Source: Lactococcus sp. S-13 (GTDB lineage Bacteria; Bacillota; Bacilli; Lactobacillales; Streptococcaceae). Taken from it: 64,000 bases of DNA. The notes beneath the pieces are model-generated. The model was not told where the DNA came from. It did not search any database and was given only the letters and a program-made list of their open reading frames with translations. Of this stretch, positions 19,018-28,498 are shown in pieces (position 1 is the first letter of the stretch; every line of letters begins with the position of its first letter). The stretch is taken from the NCBI RefSeq assembly GCF_004210295.1, contig NZ_SDAK01000001.1, forward strand, positions 1,860,001 to 1,924,000, given 5' to 3'. The position numbers were made by a program, and so were the translations under genes.

Positions 19018-20013
19018 TTGTCAATTATGAAAACAAAAACAGCAATCGAACTTGGAAAACTAGCAGATTTACATATGCACATCTCAAGCTCTGTCACGCC
19101 AGAAATTCTCTGGGACTTGGCACATGAGCAGGGCATGAAACTGCCCAATCGGGACTATTTTGAATTTGCCAAATCTGTCGTCATTGATGGCAATATTGGC
19201 TACGATGAATATTTGAAAATGTACGACATTCTCGAGGAAATTCAGTCCACGCCTGAGTCAATGTTTCGGCTCGCTGAACAAGTGCCCACCAAACTCTACC
19301 AACACGACCAGATTGACCTCGTGGAAATTCGGATGAATCCCCTTTTGCGCTCCCGAAAAGGGAAAATTGACCTTGACCATATCATCGTTTACACCCTTCA
19401 GGGCTTGGAGCGGGCGAGCTTAAAATTCCCCGTCTTAAAAACAGGACTTATTTTGTCAATGGATCGCCGATTTAGCCCCGAAGTCAATAAAATCATCGTC
19501 GATAAAGCCATCAAATACGCCAATCGTGGCGTCATTGGACTTGACCTTGCGGGGCCCATTGACCCTAGGTTTGCCTTTGATGATCTGGTTGATTTGTCAC
19601 AACGCATCCATGCCGAAGGCTTGGGCTTGACCATTCACACAGGCGAAGCGACCGACGCCTCTGAAATGTGGGAAGTCGTCACCAAACTCAAGCCTAACCG
19701 CATTGGCCATGGCATTGCCAGCGTGCATGACGAACAGCTGATGGCTTACCTTGCTGAGCATCAGATTGTTTTGGAAACTTGCCCGACTTCCAATCTCAAG
19801 ACTAAGTCCGTCAAAAATCTCGAAGAAATGCAAAAAAATTATAGCACCCTTCTTGAACACCAAGTCCCCTTTACAATTAACACTGACGGCCCAATTTTGC
19901 AAAATACCAGCCTGCCCAAAGAATACAATATGTTGCTTGAAAACAAAATTTTGACCTTTGACCAAGCCGAAAAAATCAATCAGCTTGCCCATAACTCCAC
20001 ATTTATTCGATAA
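19018..20013 (+). CDS. Adenosine deaminase-like amidohydrolase
   Basis: The TTG at 19018 is placed well after GAAGGGG; ATG 19027 is the alternative. The 331 residues hold the amidohydrolase metal motif ADLHMHISSS, HTGEATDASEMWE (catalytic Glu), NRIGHGI and CPTSN. The last motif is NTDGPIL where classical adenosine deaminases have NTDDP. The second Asp, which contacts the purine, is Gly, and the LHxHLDG motif is LHMHISS. It is probably a divergent deaminase branch, so adenosine specificity is not assured. Confidence 0.75.
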   Translation: MSIMKTKTAIELGKLADLHMHISSSVTPEILWDLAHEQGMKLPNRDYFEFAKSVVIDGNIGYDEYLKMYDILEEIQSTPESMFRLAEQVPTKLYQHDQIDLVEIRMNPLLRSRKGKIDLDHIIVYTLQGLERASLKFPVLKTGLILSMDRRFSPEVNKIIVDKAIKYANRGVIGLDLAGPIDPRFAFDDLVDLSQRIHAEGLGLTIHTGEATDASEMWEVVTKLKPNRIGHGIASVHDEQLMAYLAEHQIVLETCPTSNLKTKSVKNLEEMQKNYSTLLEHQVPFTINTDGPILQNTSLPKEYNMLLENKILTFDQAEKINQLAHNSTFIR

Positions 20014-20017
20014 AATT

Positions 20018-20120
20018 GACTGACGTCAGCAAAAAAGTTCCGCCCAAATCACTGACGCCATTCTCAACGAAAAAAATACAAGAAAAAATACTGACGTAAA
20101 ATCCGTCAGTATTTTTTCTA
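20018..20120. repeat. CTGACG repeats and bidirectional terminator between convergent genes
   Basis: GACTGACGTCAGC, an 8-bp palindrome core, lies at about 20019-20030 and CACTGACGCC at about 20050. A terminator stem AAAAAATACTGACGTA..CCGTCAGTATTTTTTC at 20084-20118 serves the plus-strand deaminase gene and the minus-strand transporter gene. Confidence 0.82.
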
Positions 20121-20126
20121 GCCCAT

Positions 20127-21587
20127 TTAACGCGACGCCTTTTTCCAAGGATCCAACCAATTGACCACTAGCGCCAAAAGTAAAAGTAAACCAGCAATCA
20201 TCGCCAACAAATGCATCCCATTAAACAAAGTATGGCGAAGCGGCGCAATCAAATTGTGAGGAATCAATCGAAGCGCTGACGCATCAGAAATTTTGTTCAA
20301 CAAATTATTCGTCAGCCGCGAATCATGCGCTACAGCCCCAGTAAACGTCCGATTGAGCGCAATTGACAAACCAGATAAGACCAGCGTCGTTCCCATCGTC
20401 CGTAATAGCGCATTAACCGCCGTTGCCGCACCAATCAAATGTTGCGCCACAGCCTCTTGAACAGCGACCTGTAAAGTGATGTTGACAATTCCAAAAGCCG
20501 TCCCCAAAATTCCTGTCGCAACAAAAAGTAAGACAATCGAACTATGTTCAGGCAAAGCAAAAAGGAAGAAGGCTCCAAAAATCATCAGACCAAACCCCAG
20601 ATAAATCGTCACTTTTTCGCCAAATTTTTGAACCAAAACATTCACATTACGCGTCCCAACCACAAGCATAATCGCCGAAGGAATCAATACCATTCCTCCC
20701 ACCAGTGCCGTTGCACCCATGACCCCTTGCGCCCAAGTAGGCAAATAATTCGTATAAAAGCCAAAGAAGCCATATTGAAGGAAAAACATCGCATTTTTAG
20801 CATTAAAAGAAGGGTTTTTAAACAATTCAAGCGGAACAATCGGATCAGCCGCCCGTTTTTCAGCAAAATAAAAGCCCGTAAAAAACAAAAAACTCAAGAA
20901 CAACAAAATAAAAATCGCAAGCAAATTGATATGCTCATTTCCAATCATTTGAAAAACGAGCATCATGGCAATCACCGCAACAGACAAAGTCGCAGATCCG
21001 ACAAAATCAATTGCTTTTTTCGTATGCGTCGTTTTCAAATCAAAATTTCGTCCAACTACCCAAGCCATATAAAGCCCGATGGGAATATTGATAAAGAAAA
21101 CCCAGCGCCAGTCCAGAAAAGTCACAATCAATCCACCAACAATCGGCCCCGCAATCGTCGAAAACGAATAAGCCGCGACCGTGTTACCAATAATCTTTCG
21201 CCGTTCATTTGCTTGATACATCAATCCATAAATCACAAAAGGCAATTGAATCATCACCCCTGCACCAAGTCCCATCAAAGCCCGTGCGACAATCACTAAA
21301 GTCATATTGAGCGCCAAACCTTCACCCAAAGAACCCAAAGTGAAAAGCAGCGTTCCAAGCACAAACATTTTTTTATAACCAAAGCGTTCAGCTAATTTCG
21401 TCCAAATCGGCGCCGAAACAGCCATCAACAACATATAAATCGTCACCACCCAACTCATGAGCTTGATCCCATGCAACTCAGCCATCATAGCCGGTAAAGC
21501 AGTTGCCACGATAGACCCTTCCAGCCCAGCCATCACGTTGGACAACATAAAAGCCCTTATCGAGCGTTTTTCTTCTATTTTATTCAT
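20127..21587 (-). CDS. MFS multidrug exporter, DHA2 (14-TM) type
   Basis: The 486 residues have about 14 hydrophobic segments. Motif A-like LAERFGYKKMFVLG and motif C-like AGPIVGGLIVTFLDWRWVFF are typical of EmrB/QacA drug:H+ antiporters. It starts MNKIEEKRSIRAFM. It is divergent from a MerR regulator, and its promoter has the 19-bp spacer that MerR activators need, so drug-induced expression is likely. Confidence 0.92.
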   Translation of the reverse strand: MNKIEEKRSIRAFMLSNVMAGLEGSIVATALPAMMAELHGIKLMSWVVTIYMLLMAVSAPIWTKLAERFGYKKMFVLGTLLFTLGSLGEGLALNMTLVIVARALMGLGAGVMIQLPFVIYGLMYQANERRKIIGNTVAAYSFSTIAGPIVGGLIVTFLDWRWVFFINIPIGLYMAWVVGRNFDLKTTHTKKAIDFVGSATLSVAVIAMMLVFQMIGNEHINLLAIFILLFLSFLFFTGFYFAEKRAADPIVPLELFKNPSFNAKNAMFFLQYGFFGFYTNYLPTWAQGVMGATALVGGMVLIPSAIMLVVGTRNVNVLVQKFGEKVTIYLGFGLMIFGAFFLFALPEHSSIVLLFVATGILGTAFGIVNITLQVAVQEAVAQHLIGAATAVNALLRTMGTTLVLSGLSIALNRTFTGAVAHDSRLTNNLLNKISDASALRLIPHNLIAPLRHTLFNGMHLLAMIAGLLLLLALVVNWLDPWKKASR

Positions 21588-21639
21588 TTTCTATCTTTCT
21601 AATCTTAAAAAATTGACAGCTCAAAAGGAGCATGATATG

Positions 21640-21670
21640 ATTATAACAAGTTAGAGTAACTCTAAGTCAA
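21640..21670 (-). promoter_or_regulatory. MerR-type promoter of the MFS exporter
   Basis: On the minus strand, TTGACT (21670-21665) and TATAAT (21645-21640) are 19 bp apart. The spacer holds most of a perfect palindrome TTAGAGTAACTCTAA at 21651-21665 (7-bp arms, 1-bp centre). This is the hallmark of MerR-family activation. Confidence 0.88.
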
Positions 21671-21714
21671 GTAAAAAAATTAAAGATAATCTTTTTAACA
21701 ATCAAGGGGAAAAA

Positions 21715-22074
21715 ATGACCACAATCGCTACAATTGCCAATAAAACAGGAATTTCATCCTACAATATCCGCTTTTATGAAAAAGAAGGCCTTCTCAGCAT
21801 TCCCCGCACCAAAACGGGAATACGTAATTTTGATATCGACAGTGAAACACGCCTCTATGCCATTCGTCACTATCGCCGAGCAGGTTTGAGCTTAGCCCAA
21901 ATCAAAGAAATATTTGCCAACACAGACAACCACGAAATGATCATTGAAGTCTTGAAAGACCGCAAAAGTGAAATGAAAAAAGAACTCTACGAACTCGAAA
22001 CCTCCATGGCCTATCTGGAAAAGAAAATCAAAATTCATAAAGAACGACTCAAAAGCCAGCGCGAAGTGATTTGA
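21715..22074 (+). CDS. MerR-family transcriptional regulator
   Basis: The 119 residues have an N-terminal winged helix (IATIANKTGISSYNIRFYEK, EGLL), a second helix pair around RHYRRAGLSLAQIKEIF, and a C-terminal coiled coil (MKKELYELETSMAYLEKKIK). It lacks a large effector domain. It lies divergently from the MFS exporter and probably binds the palindrome between them, activating the exporter and repressing itself. Confidence 0.92.
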   Translation: MTTIATIANKTGISSYNIRFYEKEGLLSIPRTKTGIRNFDIDSETRLYAIRHYRRAGLSLAQIKEIFANTDNHEMIIEVLKDRKSEMKKELYELETSMAYLEKKIKIHKERLKSQREVI

Positions 22075-22154
22075 CAAAGACTACCTAATCTGCTATACTA
22101 GAAATGTCGTGTGAAAGACCACGAAATCTAGCACTGGAAATGGGGTGAAATTAA

Positions 22155-22331
22155 ATGTCAAAAACACTTGTACGTAAAAACGAATCGCTTGACGACGCAC
22201 TCCGCCGTTTCAAACGTTCAGTAACAAAAGCTGGAACTCTTCAAGAACTCCGCAAACGCGAACATTACGAAAAACCTTCTGTAAAACGTAAACGTAAATC
22301 AGAAGCAGCACGTAAACGTAAAAAATACTAA
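22155..22331 (+). CDS. rpsU: 30S ribosomal protein S21
   Basis: The 58 residues begin [20 protein letters not shown] and end in a basic tail ([16 protein letters not shown]), which is S21. A GGGGTG ribosome site precedes it. A TATACT box at 22094-22099 is a likely promoter. The terminator follows 12 bases after the stop. Confidence 0.96.
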   Translation: MSKTLVRKNESLDDALRRFKRSVTKAGTLQELRKREHYEKPSVKRKRKSEAARKRKKY

Positions 22332-22342
22332 TTAGAATTTTT

Positions 22343-22373
22343 AATCACTGACCATTCGTCAGTGATTTTTTTA
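22343..22373 (+). terminator. rpsU terminator
   Basis: A 10-bp stem AATCACTGAC / GTCAGTGATT with a 5-base loop and T run. Its core again reads CTGAC/GTCAG, like the dispersed repeat. Confidence 0.9.
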
Positions 22374-22435
22374 TATCTAAAAACCACAAGAATTACTAAA
22401 CATTTTTGCTACAATAGAAAAAGAGGGAGGTTCAA

Positions 22436-23239
22436 ATGACAAAAATCAAATACATCTTTTCAGATTTAGACGGCACTCTGTTGAACACAGAAGGAAAAAT
22501 TTCTGAGCAGAGCCAAAAAATAATCAAAAATTGTCAAATTCCTTTCACGCTAGTTTCAGCAAGGACACCCCAAGCAATGGAAGAATTTATTGAACAATTA
22601 GACCTCACAAGCCCCCAAATAGCCTTCAATGGTGGATTGATTTTTGATAAAACACACACCATCGCTGAAAACACCCTCGCACGCTCCACAGTCAAGCATT
22701 TAGTTCAAATCATCAAAAAAAATTATCCAAAACTCAGCCTCAGCTTCTATACACGAGAAAACTGGTATGTTGAACAGCTTGATGAACCCATTAAAGAAGA
22801 GATGAGATTCACCCCCCAACAACCAAAAATTGTTAATTTCACGAAACAATTAGAAAAAAAGAGCGCAACAAAAATTTTTAAAATCCTATTGATTTTCCCT
22901 GACGAAGAACAACTAGAACAAACGAAATTAACTCTGGAAGCCCTACACTTGCCTGACATCATTATCCAAAAAACGTGGGAATCCTATCTTGAAATCACAA
23001 GTAAGAAAGCTCAAAAAGCCTTCGCCATCAAAACAATCGCTAAAATCAATCACTTAAAAAAAGAAGAACTTGCAGCTTTCGGTGATAATGAAAATGACTT
23101 GTCAATGCTACAAGCAGTTGGCTGCCCCATCGCCATGGAAAACGCCTCAAATAAAATCAAAAAACTTGCCAAGTTAATCACGAAAAAGAATGATGAAGAT
23201 GGCGTAGCTTATGGAATTGAAAAATATATTGTCGATTAA
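22436..23239 (+). CDS. Cof-type HAD-IIB sugar/nucleotide phosphatase
   Basis: The 267 residues have HAD motif I FSDLDGTLLNTEGKIS, motif II SARTPQAM and motif IV AFGDNENDLSML, with a C2B cap between. These enzymes dephosphorylate sugar phosphates or flavin precursors; the substrate is not predictable. The ribosome site is GAGGGAGG. Confidence 0.9.
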   Translation: MTKIKYIFSDLDGTLLNTEGKISEQSQKIIKNCQIPFTLVSARTPQAMEEFIEQLDLTSPQIAFNGGLIFDKTHTIAENTLARSTVKHLVQIIKKNYPKLSLSFYTRENWYVEQLDEPIKEEMRFTPQQPKIVNFTKQLEKKSATKIFKILLIFPDEEQLEQTKLTLEALHLPDIIIQKTWESYLEITSKKAQKAFAIKTIAKINHLKKEELAAFGDNENDLSMLQAVGCPIAMENASNKIKKLAKLITKKNDEDGVAYGIEKYIVD

Positions 23240-23323
23240 AAACCAGAACAAAGAAAAATCTTTGAAAGGTAAGCCTTTACAGGCTAAAAATTAAAATTCT
23301 CAAAACCAAAAAAGCTGAATTTG

Positions 23324-23332
23324 TGATATAAT
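23324..23332 (+). promoter_or_regulatory. pgk extended -10 promoter
   Basis: TGA TATAAT, with TATAAT at 23327-23332. The leader to the pgk start is about 67 bases. Confidence 0.6.
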
Positions 23333-23406
23333 TAACCTATCAAATTGAATTGGATAAGCATAGCGCTTTTTCAATATCATCAAAAACTTAAGGAGAATTT
23401 TTCCAA

Positions 23407-24603
23407 ATGGCAAAATTGACTGTAAAAGACGTTGAACTTAAAGGCAAAAAAGTCCTCGTACGTGTAGACTTTAATGTTCCAATTAAAGATGGCGTAATCA
23501 CAAACGATAACCGTATCACTGCTGCGCTTCCAACAATCAAATACATCCTTGAACAAGGCGGACGTGCAATCCTCTTCTCTCACCTTGGACGTGTAAAAGA
23601 AGAAGCTGACAAAGCTGGTAAATCACTTGCACCAGTTGCAAAAGCACTCTCTGAAAAACTTGGTCAAGACGTTGTTTTCCCAGGAGCTACTCGTGGAGCT
23701 GAACTTGAAGCAGCAATCAGCGAACTCAAAGACGGTGAAATCTTGCTCGTTGAAAACACTCGTTTCGAAGACATCGACGGTAAAAAAGAATCTAAAAACG
23801 ATTCAGAACTCGGTCAATACTGGGCTTCACTTGGTGATGGCATCTTCGTAAACGACGCATTTGGTACAGCTCACCGCGCTCACGCTTCAAACGTTGGTAT
23901 CTCAGCAAACGTTGAAAAAGCTGTTGCAGGATTCCTTCTTGAAAACGAAATTGCTTACATCCAAGAAGCAGTTGAAGCTCCAGAACGTCCATTCGTAGCC
24001 ATCCTTGGTGGTTCAAAAGTTTCAGATAAAATCGGTGTTATCGAAAATCTTCTTTCAAAAGCTGATAAAGTTATCATCGGTGGGGGAATGGCTTACACAT
24101 TCTTGAAAGCCCAAGGTTACGAAATCGGAACTTCACTTGTTGAAAACGACAAACTTGATCTTGCCAAAGAATTGCTTGAAAAAGCAGCAGGCAAACTCAT
24201 CTTGCCAGTAGACCACAAAGTGGCTAACGCCTTTGCTGGTTACACAGAAGTTAAAGAAACTGCTGACCAAAATATTCCTGCAGGCTTCATGGGACTTGAC
24301 GTAGCAAGCAAAACAATCGCTGACTACAACACACAACTTGAAGGTGCTAAAACAGTTGTTTGGAATGGCCCAGTTGGTGTATTTGAAAACCCAGACTTCC
24401 AAGCAGGTACTGTTGGATTGATGGAAGCTATCGTTAAACAACCAGGTGTTAAATCAATCATCGGTGGTGGTGACTCAGCAGCAGCAGCAATCAACCTTGG
24501 CTATGCAGAAAAATTCTCATGGATTTCAACTGGTGGTGGAGCTTCAATGGAACTCCTCGAAGGTAAAGTACTTCCAGGACTTGCAGCTTTGACTGAAAAA
24601 TAA
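23407..24603 (+). CDS. pgk: Phosphoglycerate kinase
   Basis: Glycolytic enzyme making ATP from 1,3-bisphosphoglycerate. Hallmarks are [44 protein letters not shown] and [11 protein letters not shown]. The length is 398 residues, with an AAGGAG ribosome site. Codon use is strongly biased (GGT, CGT, AAC, GAA), as expected for a highly expressed gene and unlike its neighbours. It has its own promoter and terminator. Confidence 0.99.
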   Translation: MAKLTVKDVELKGKKVLVRVDFNVPIKDGVITNDNRITAALPTIKYILEQGGRAILFSHLGRVKEEADKAGKSLAPVAKALSEKLGQDVVFPGATRGAELEAAISELKDGEILLVENTRFEDIDGKKESKNDSELGQYWASLGDGIFVNDAFGTAHRAHASNVGISANVEKAVAGFLLENEIAYIQEAVEAPERPFVAILGGSKVSDKIGVIENLLSKADKVIIGGGMAYTFLKAQGYEIGTSLVENDKLDLAKELLEKAAGKLILPVDHKVANAFAGYTEVKETADQNIPAGFMGLDVASKTIADYNTQLEGAKTVVWNGPVGVFENPDFQAGTVGLMEAIVKQPGVKSIIGGGDSAAAAINLGYAEKFSWISTGGGASMELLEGKVLPGLAALTEK

Positions 24604-24616
24604 TCTTTGTAAATTA

Positions 24617-24643
24617 AAACGACCGTAAGGTCGTTTTTTTTTT
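24617..24643 (+). terminator. pgk terminator
   Basis: Stem AAACGACC / GGTCGTTT, GTAA loop, then a run of T residues. Confidence 0.92.
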
Positions 24644-24748
24644 GTCCAAAATTTCAGAACAAAGGAATCAATAAATCAGAAATATTGCTTTTTTAGGAAA
24701 AAAGTAAAATAATGTAACTTTATTTAACTCATTTTGTCTAAAAAGGTA

Positions 24749-24759
24749 TATAATATAAT
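24749..24759 (+). promoter_or_regulatory. Candidate promoter of the large surface protein
   Basis: Two overlapping TATAAT boxes (24749-24754 and 24754-24759) lie in AT-rich DNA. The leader has a GCGCTTGCGC hairpin at 24779-24788. GAGGGG at 24793-24798 is the ribosome site. Confidence 0.5.
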
Positions 24760-24804
24760 CAAAAAATTAAAAAGATTGCGCTTGCGCTACGATGAGGGGT
24801 TGCT

Positions 24805-27800
24805 ATGAAAAATATAAAATCCAAAAATATTTTGATTATTCTTTCGTTTGTGACTGCTTTTGTGGCGCTTTTCTCGGCATCTAAAGCTTTCGCACTAGAT
24901 GCAGCACCTCATAATTTTTACAGTGGTCAAACCTATCATTTTGCTGGCCATTATCGTCTTGTCACCGAGCGCTCAAAAACTTATGCACTTACCCTTAACT
25001 CAGGGGACATTATTGTCGGTGCCTATGCAGGTTATGGTTCTGAAATAGTTGGTTCGCAGCTCCCAACGTCAGACAGAATGACCCTTACAGCTGATGGGAC
25101 ATCTTATTATGGCAATCCCACGGCTCAATACACTTTTACTGGTATTGGCGATATGTTTAACACGAGTGGTCAGCTTGCATCAGGGGGACTTCAAAATGGC
25201 ATCATGCAAGCCAATGATTTCAGCCAATCCGGTCTTAAAAATCTTGGAGTAGGAACTTACAGCATTTCACTTTCAGCGGACAGTGCTAACGTTTCGGGAG
25301 CTGGTGCTGGAGGCTACTACACCTACTTTGTCATTGAAAATGACAACTTGCCTTTACAAGAAGTTGTAGTTAATACTTTTGCAATCGATGACTATCAGTC
25401 AAGTGGAGCAACACAAGATGTCTATATGCCAACTGAGCCGGGAATAACCCCAGCTATTGGTCAAAAAGTGACCATCAACACACAAGTTACATCGCCTGAT
25501 TTGAATGACACAATGACATTTGGCATTGATGGTATCACAGCAGATGATGCTGTCTCGACCTCCCCCAGCGCTTCTGTACCGACTAATGCCTCTATGCAAA
25601 ACAATTTTGCGGCAGGAAAGCTTCACGCACAAATCACTTTTCACAATTCTGATATCACTGCACCCGAAGTGATCCAAGGCTTTGGCGCAACTCTACCAAT
25701 GACCGGAATCGTCATGAACTACCATCTGGTAGATTTAGCAGGTGACCTTTTGGACTATAATGGGACTTTTGGAGGGAGCTTCAGCTCACAGGAAGCTACT
25801 AGTCCTGCCCAAGCAGAAACGATAACGAACGGTCAGCTTACCTTGACAGGTGTTTTAGGCGATACTTTTCCCACCTTATCAGCGCCAAAAGTGCCAGATT
25901 ATACCCTCTCAAGTGGCCCTACGCTCAACTCAGGTGGTAGCTATACGCCAACAGCTACGAATCCTTTTTCAACAGCAACTTATAGCTACTACAAAAATGC
26001 CCAACATATCACACAGTATGTTGACCAAGATGGCAAGGCATTACTAGCCCCAACTTTGACCGACGGGGCGGATGGCACGACTTATCAAAGCACTGCTCCA
26101 GCAATTCATGGTTATTCGCTTGAGCATACGACGGGTGTTACCACGGGTGCTTATAATCATAAGATAGGCAACACGACCACCGTTTTTCAGTATACCAACA
26201 TTGGAACGATAACCTTACACTTTTTAGACTTTGAAACCCACCAACCCATTCAGGCTACGCAAGTCCTCAAAGGTATTCAGCTTCAAAACTATAATCTTGT
26301 AGCACCAGCCATCACGAATCATCGTTTTGACCCAAGCATCTCAGATGCTCTAACAGGTACCTATCAAGCGCAAAATCGAGACATCAATCTCTACTACGCT
26401 CAAGCCAGCTCAGTCACGGTTAATCTTGTTGATAAGACAACGAGTACTGCAAAAATAATTCAGTCTATCCCATTATCAGGATATTCTGGCGATGCTTATA
26501 CTTATAACTTGCCACAGCTCCAAGACTATCAAAAACCAGTCACTCCTAGTGTGACAGGAAACTATACCAATGCAGCACAAACCATTGCAGTATACTATGT
26601 CAAAAATACAGGCACTCTAACCCTTAACTATCTCAATGCTCAAACGGGCTTATCACTTTTGCCAAGTGAGCGAATCACCAGCAACATCGGTGACTGGCAG
26701 ATCATCGATATTCCAAATATCGGAAATTACGACTTTATCAACACGGGCAACGAAGTTGCTTTTCAACAGCTTTTACCCAACCAAACGCGCAGTCTTTACT
26801 ACGACCCCAACGTAGATACTGTAAAAGTGGACTATCTGGATACCAAAGGCAATCCAATCGCCCCCTCTCAAACTATCGTAGGTTATTATGGCAGTGCGAG
26901 AACCATCAAGGCTTTACCCATTAAAGGCTACCAGATACAAGCAGGCACGCTGAGTAGTTATCCAGTCGATTTTAATCAGCTCTACCAACATCTGATTTTC
27001 AGATATCAACCCCAAAAATGTACAGTCACCTTCAAGTTTATCAATGACATCAACCAGACCGTCTACCAAAATAAGACCATCACAGGCTCTTACAATGACT
27101 CCTACACCTATAATCCGGAAGTTCCTTGGTTTGATAGTCTGACTTATGCAAGTCAGAAGAAAATCACGGGAAAATACAATCAACCTAAGACGGATATTAC
27201 GGTTCACTATACCAGAAGACAAGCTTCGATTACTGTGATTGACAAAGATGATTGGGGAAAGATTCTTGAAACGCGTACCTTTACCAGTTATGAGAATTAC
27301 CCGTATCGAATTGAAAATCCAAGTTATTGGAACTTGACTTTGCAAAATCCCGCCCAAAAAGTATTGACAGGGATTTACCGTCAACCTAAAGCGACAATCA
27401 CGGTCATCTATAAGCACATCCCTGCTTATGTTCATACAACGCTTGATTTGGATAATCGTCCGATTGGTGTTACCACGGTCAATCAGGGCTGGCTGGGCTA
27501 TAATTATTTCTTCCATATCCCAAATGAAAATGACCCTTATCTCACGCCTTATCCGGGACCAAACACTATCTCTGGCTACTTTAATCAAACTCAGATTTAT
27601 CGGATTATTAACTATTATCACATCACGACCAGTGTTACTTTTTACTATATCGGCACAGACGGAGAACCTCTCGGCTCGGCTGTCGTCTCAGGTTGGTATG
27701 GAACTGGATTTACCTACAATGTTCCGGCTAGTTTTGGAGATTACTATATTGAAGGAGGAACAACTTATACAGGAGGTTTTGCGAATTATAATCAATCGGT

Positions 27801-28497
27801 AAATGTCTATTATTACTACTCTCCACCAGTTACGGCTTCAGCCTCTGAAGGCTCTTCAGGTGGAGAAAATCAAAGTGATTCAGCCCGTCCCAATTCTGGA
27901 AGATCAGGCGGAGCAGTAGTAGCTTCTCGCTCAGGTTCATCTGGTAGCAAAGTCAACGATGGAGAAATATATCATGGAGGTTCTAGGCATGACAAATCTA
28001 ATAAAAATACCCTCTCTAAAATTGCAAACTCGATTTATTCATACATAACAGAGTTGCCTAGCAAAATTTATAATTACATCAAGGATAATATAGTGGAAGG
28101 GTTATCTCACTATATATCAGAGAAGGCATCAACAAAATTCTTCAAAAAACTTGCAACAGCTATTGACCTGGAAGAAAAGATAGAAAAAATCTTTTCAGGA
28201 ATCGACTTTTGGGTCGCTTATAATCATAATCATAATGTCGGAGTTTCCGCCATGGAGGTAATTCTAGATAATCTCATAAATAATGCCATAGATGGCTGGA
28301 GTACACCTTTAGCTATAGATACTGGGGTAGAAGCTGTCGGAGTGGCAATGGATTTGGGGCTGTTTACTTTCGCTTTGGCTATTGGAGGAATTGCAGCAGG
28401 GATAATTAAGGTGTTAGCTTGGGGATTAAAAACGATTGTGGATAATCTTCTGAATGATTTTATAGATGATCTTGCAGAGAAAGTTGATGAGGAATAA
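24805..28497 (+). CDS. Large exported MucBP-repeat protein with a membrane-active C-terminal domain (putative polymorphic toxin)
   Basis: The 1230 residues start with a signal peptide (KNIKSKNILII to ASKAFA). An adhesin-like N domain reaches about residue 400. About nine MucBP-like repeats follow to about 1005 (ITQYVDQDGKAL, ITLHFLDFETHQPI, VKVDYLDTKGNPI, VTFYYIGTDGEPLG). A Ser/Gly linker comes next, then a 200-residue C-terminal domain with amphipathic helices and a hydrophobic glycine-spaced segment (LFTFALAIGGIAAGIIKVLA), ending IDDLAEKVDEE. There is no LPXTG anchor. The next gene starts 2 bases after the stop and is the first of an array of small membrane proteins. I infer toxin activity from the layout; a plain adhesin is the alternative. 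Confidence 0.72.
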   Translation: MKNIKSKNILIILSFVTAFVALFSASKAFALDAAPHNFYSGQTYHFAGHYRLVTERSKTYALTLNSGDIIVGAYAGYGSEIVGSQLPTSDRMTLTADGTSYYGNPTAQYTFTGIGDMFNTSGQLASGGLQNGIMQANDFSQSGLKNLGVGTYSISLSADSANVSGAGAGGYYTYFVIENDNLPLQEVVVNTFAIDDYQSSGATQDVYMPTEPGITPAIGQKVTINTQVTSPDLNDTMTFGIDGITADDAVSTSPSASVPTNASMQNNFAAGKLHAQITFHNSDITAPEVIQGFGATLPMTGIVMNYHLVDLAGDLLDYNGTFGGSFSSQEATSPAQAETITNGQLTLTGVLGDTFPTLSAPKVPDYTLSSGPTLNSGGSYTPTATNPFSTATYSYYKNAQHITQYVDQDGKALLAPTLTDGADGTTYQSTAPAIHGYSLEHTTGVTTGAYNHKIGNTTTVFQYTNIGTITLHFLDFETHQPIQATQVLKGIQLQNYNLVAPAITNHRFDPSISDALTGTYQAQNRDINLYYAQASSVTVNLVDKTTSTAKIIQSIPLSGYSGDAYTYNLPQLQDYQKPVTPSVTGNYTNAAQTIAVYYVKNTGTLTLNYLNAQTGLSLLPSERITSNIGDWQIIDIPNIGNYDFINTGNEVAFQQLLPNQTRSLYYDPNVDTVKVDYLDTKGNPIAPSQTIVGYYGSARTIKALPIKGYQIQAGTLSSYPVDFNQLYQHLIFRYQPQKCTVTFKFINDINQTVYQNKTITGSYNDSYTYNPEVPWFDSLTYASQKKITGKYNQPKTDITVHYTRRQASITVIDKDDWGKILETRTFTSYENYPYRIENPSYWNLTLQNPAQKVLTGIYRQPKATITVIYKHIPAYVHTTLDLDNRPIGVTTVNQGWLGYNYFFHIPNENDPYLTPYPGPNTISGYFNQTQIYRIINYYHITTSVTFYYIGTDGEPLGSAVVSGWYGTGFTYNVPASFGDYYIEGGTTYTGGFANYNQSVNVYYYYSPPVTASASEGSSGGENQSDSARPNSGRSGGAVVASRSGSSGSKVNDGEIYHGGSRHDKSNKNTLSKIANSIYSYITELPSKIYNYIKDNIVEGLSHYISEKASTKFFKKLATAIDLEEKIEKIFSGIDFWVAYNHNHNVGVSAMEVILDNLINNAIDGWSTPLAIDTGVEAVGVAMDLGLFTFALAIGGIAAGIIKVLAWGLKTIVDNLLNDFIDDLAEKVDEE

Positions 28498-28498
28498 T

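Noticed and set aside
20544-21299. 251-codon open frame on the plus strand
   Set aside because: It is antisense to the MFS exporter and its product is mainly Arg, His, Asn and Gln, as expected from the reverse of a membrane-protein gene.
22098-22131. Long hairpin (CTAGA..TCTAG around TCGTG..CACGA) before rpsU as a regulatory RNA
   Set aside because: The TATACT -10 box at 22094-22099 overlaps the left arm, so only the short inner stem would be transcribed.
26914-27621. 235-codon open frame on the minus strand
   Set aside because: It is antisense to the MucBP repeats, with no ribosome site and no recognisable domain.
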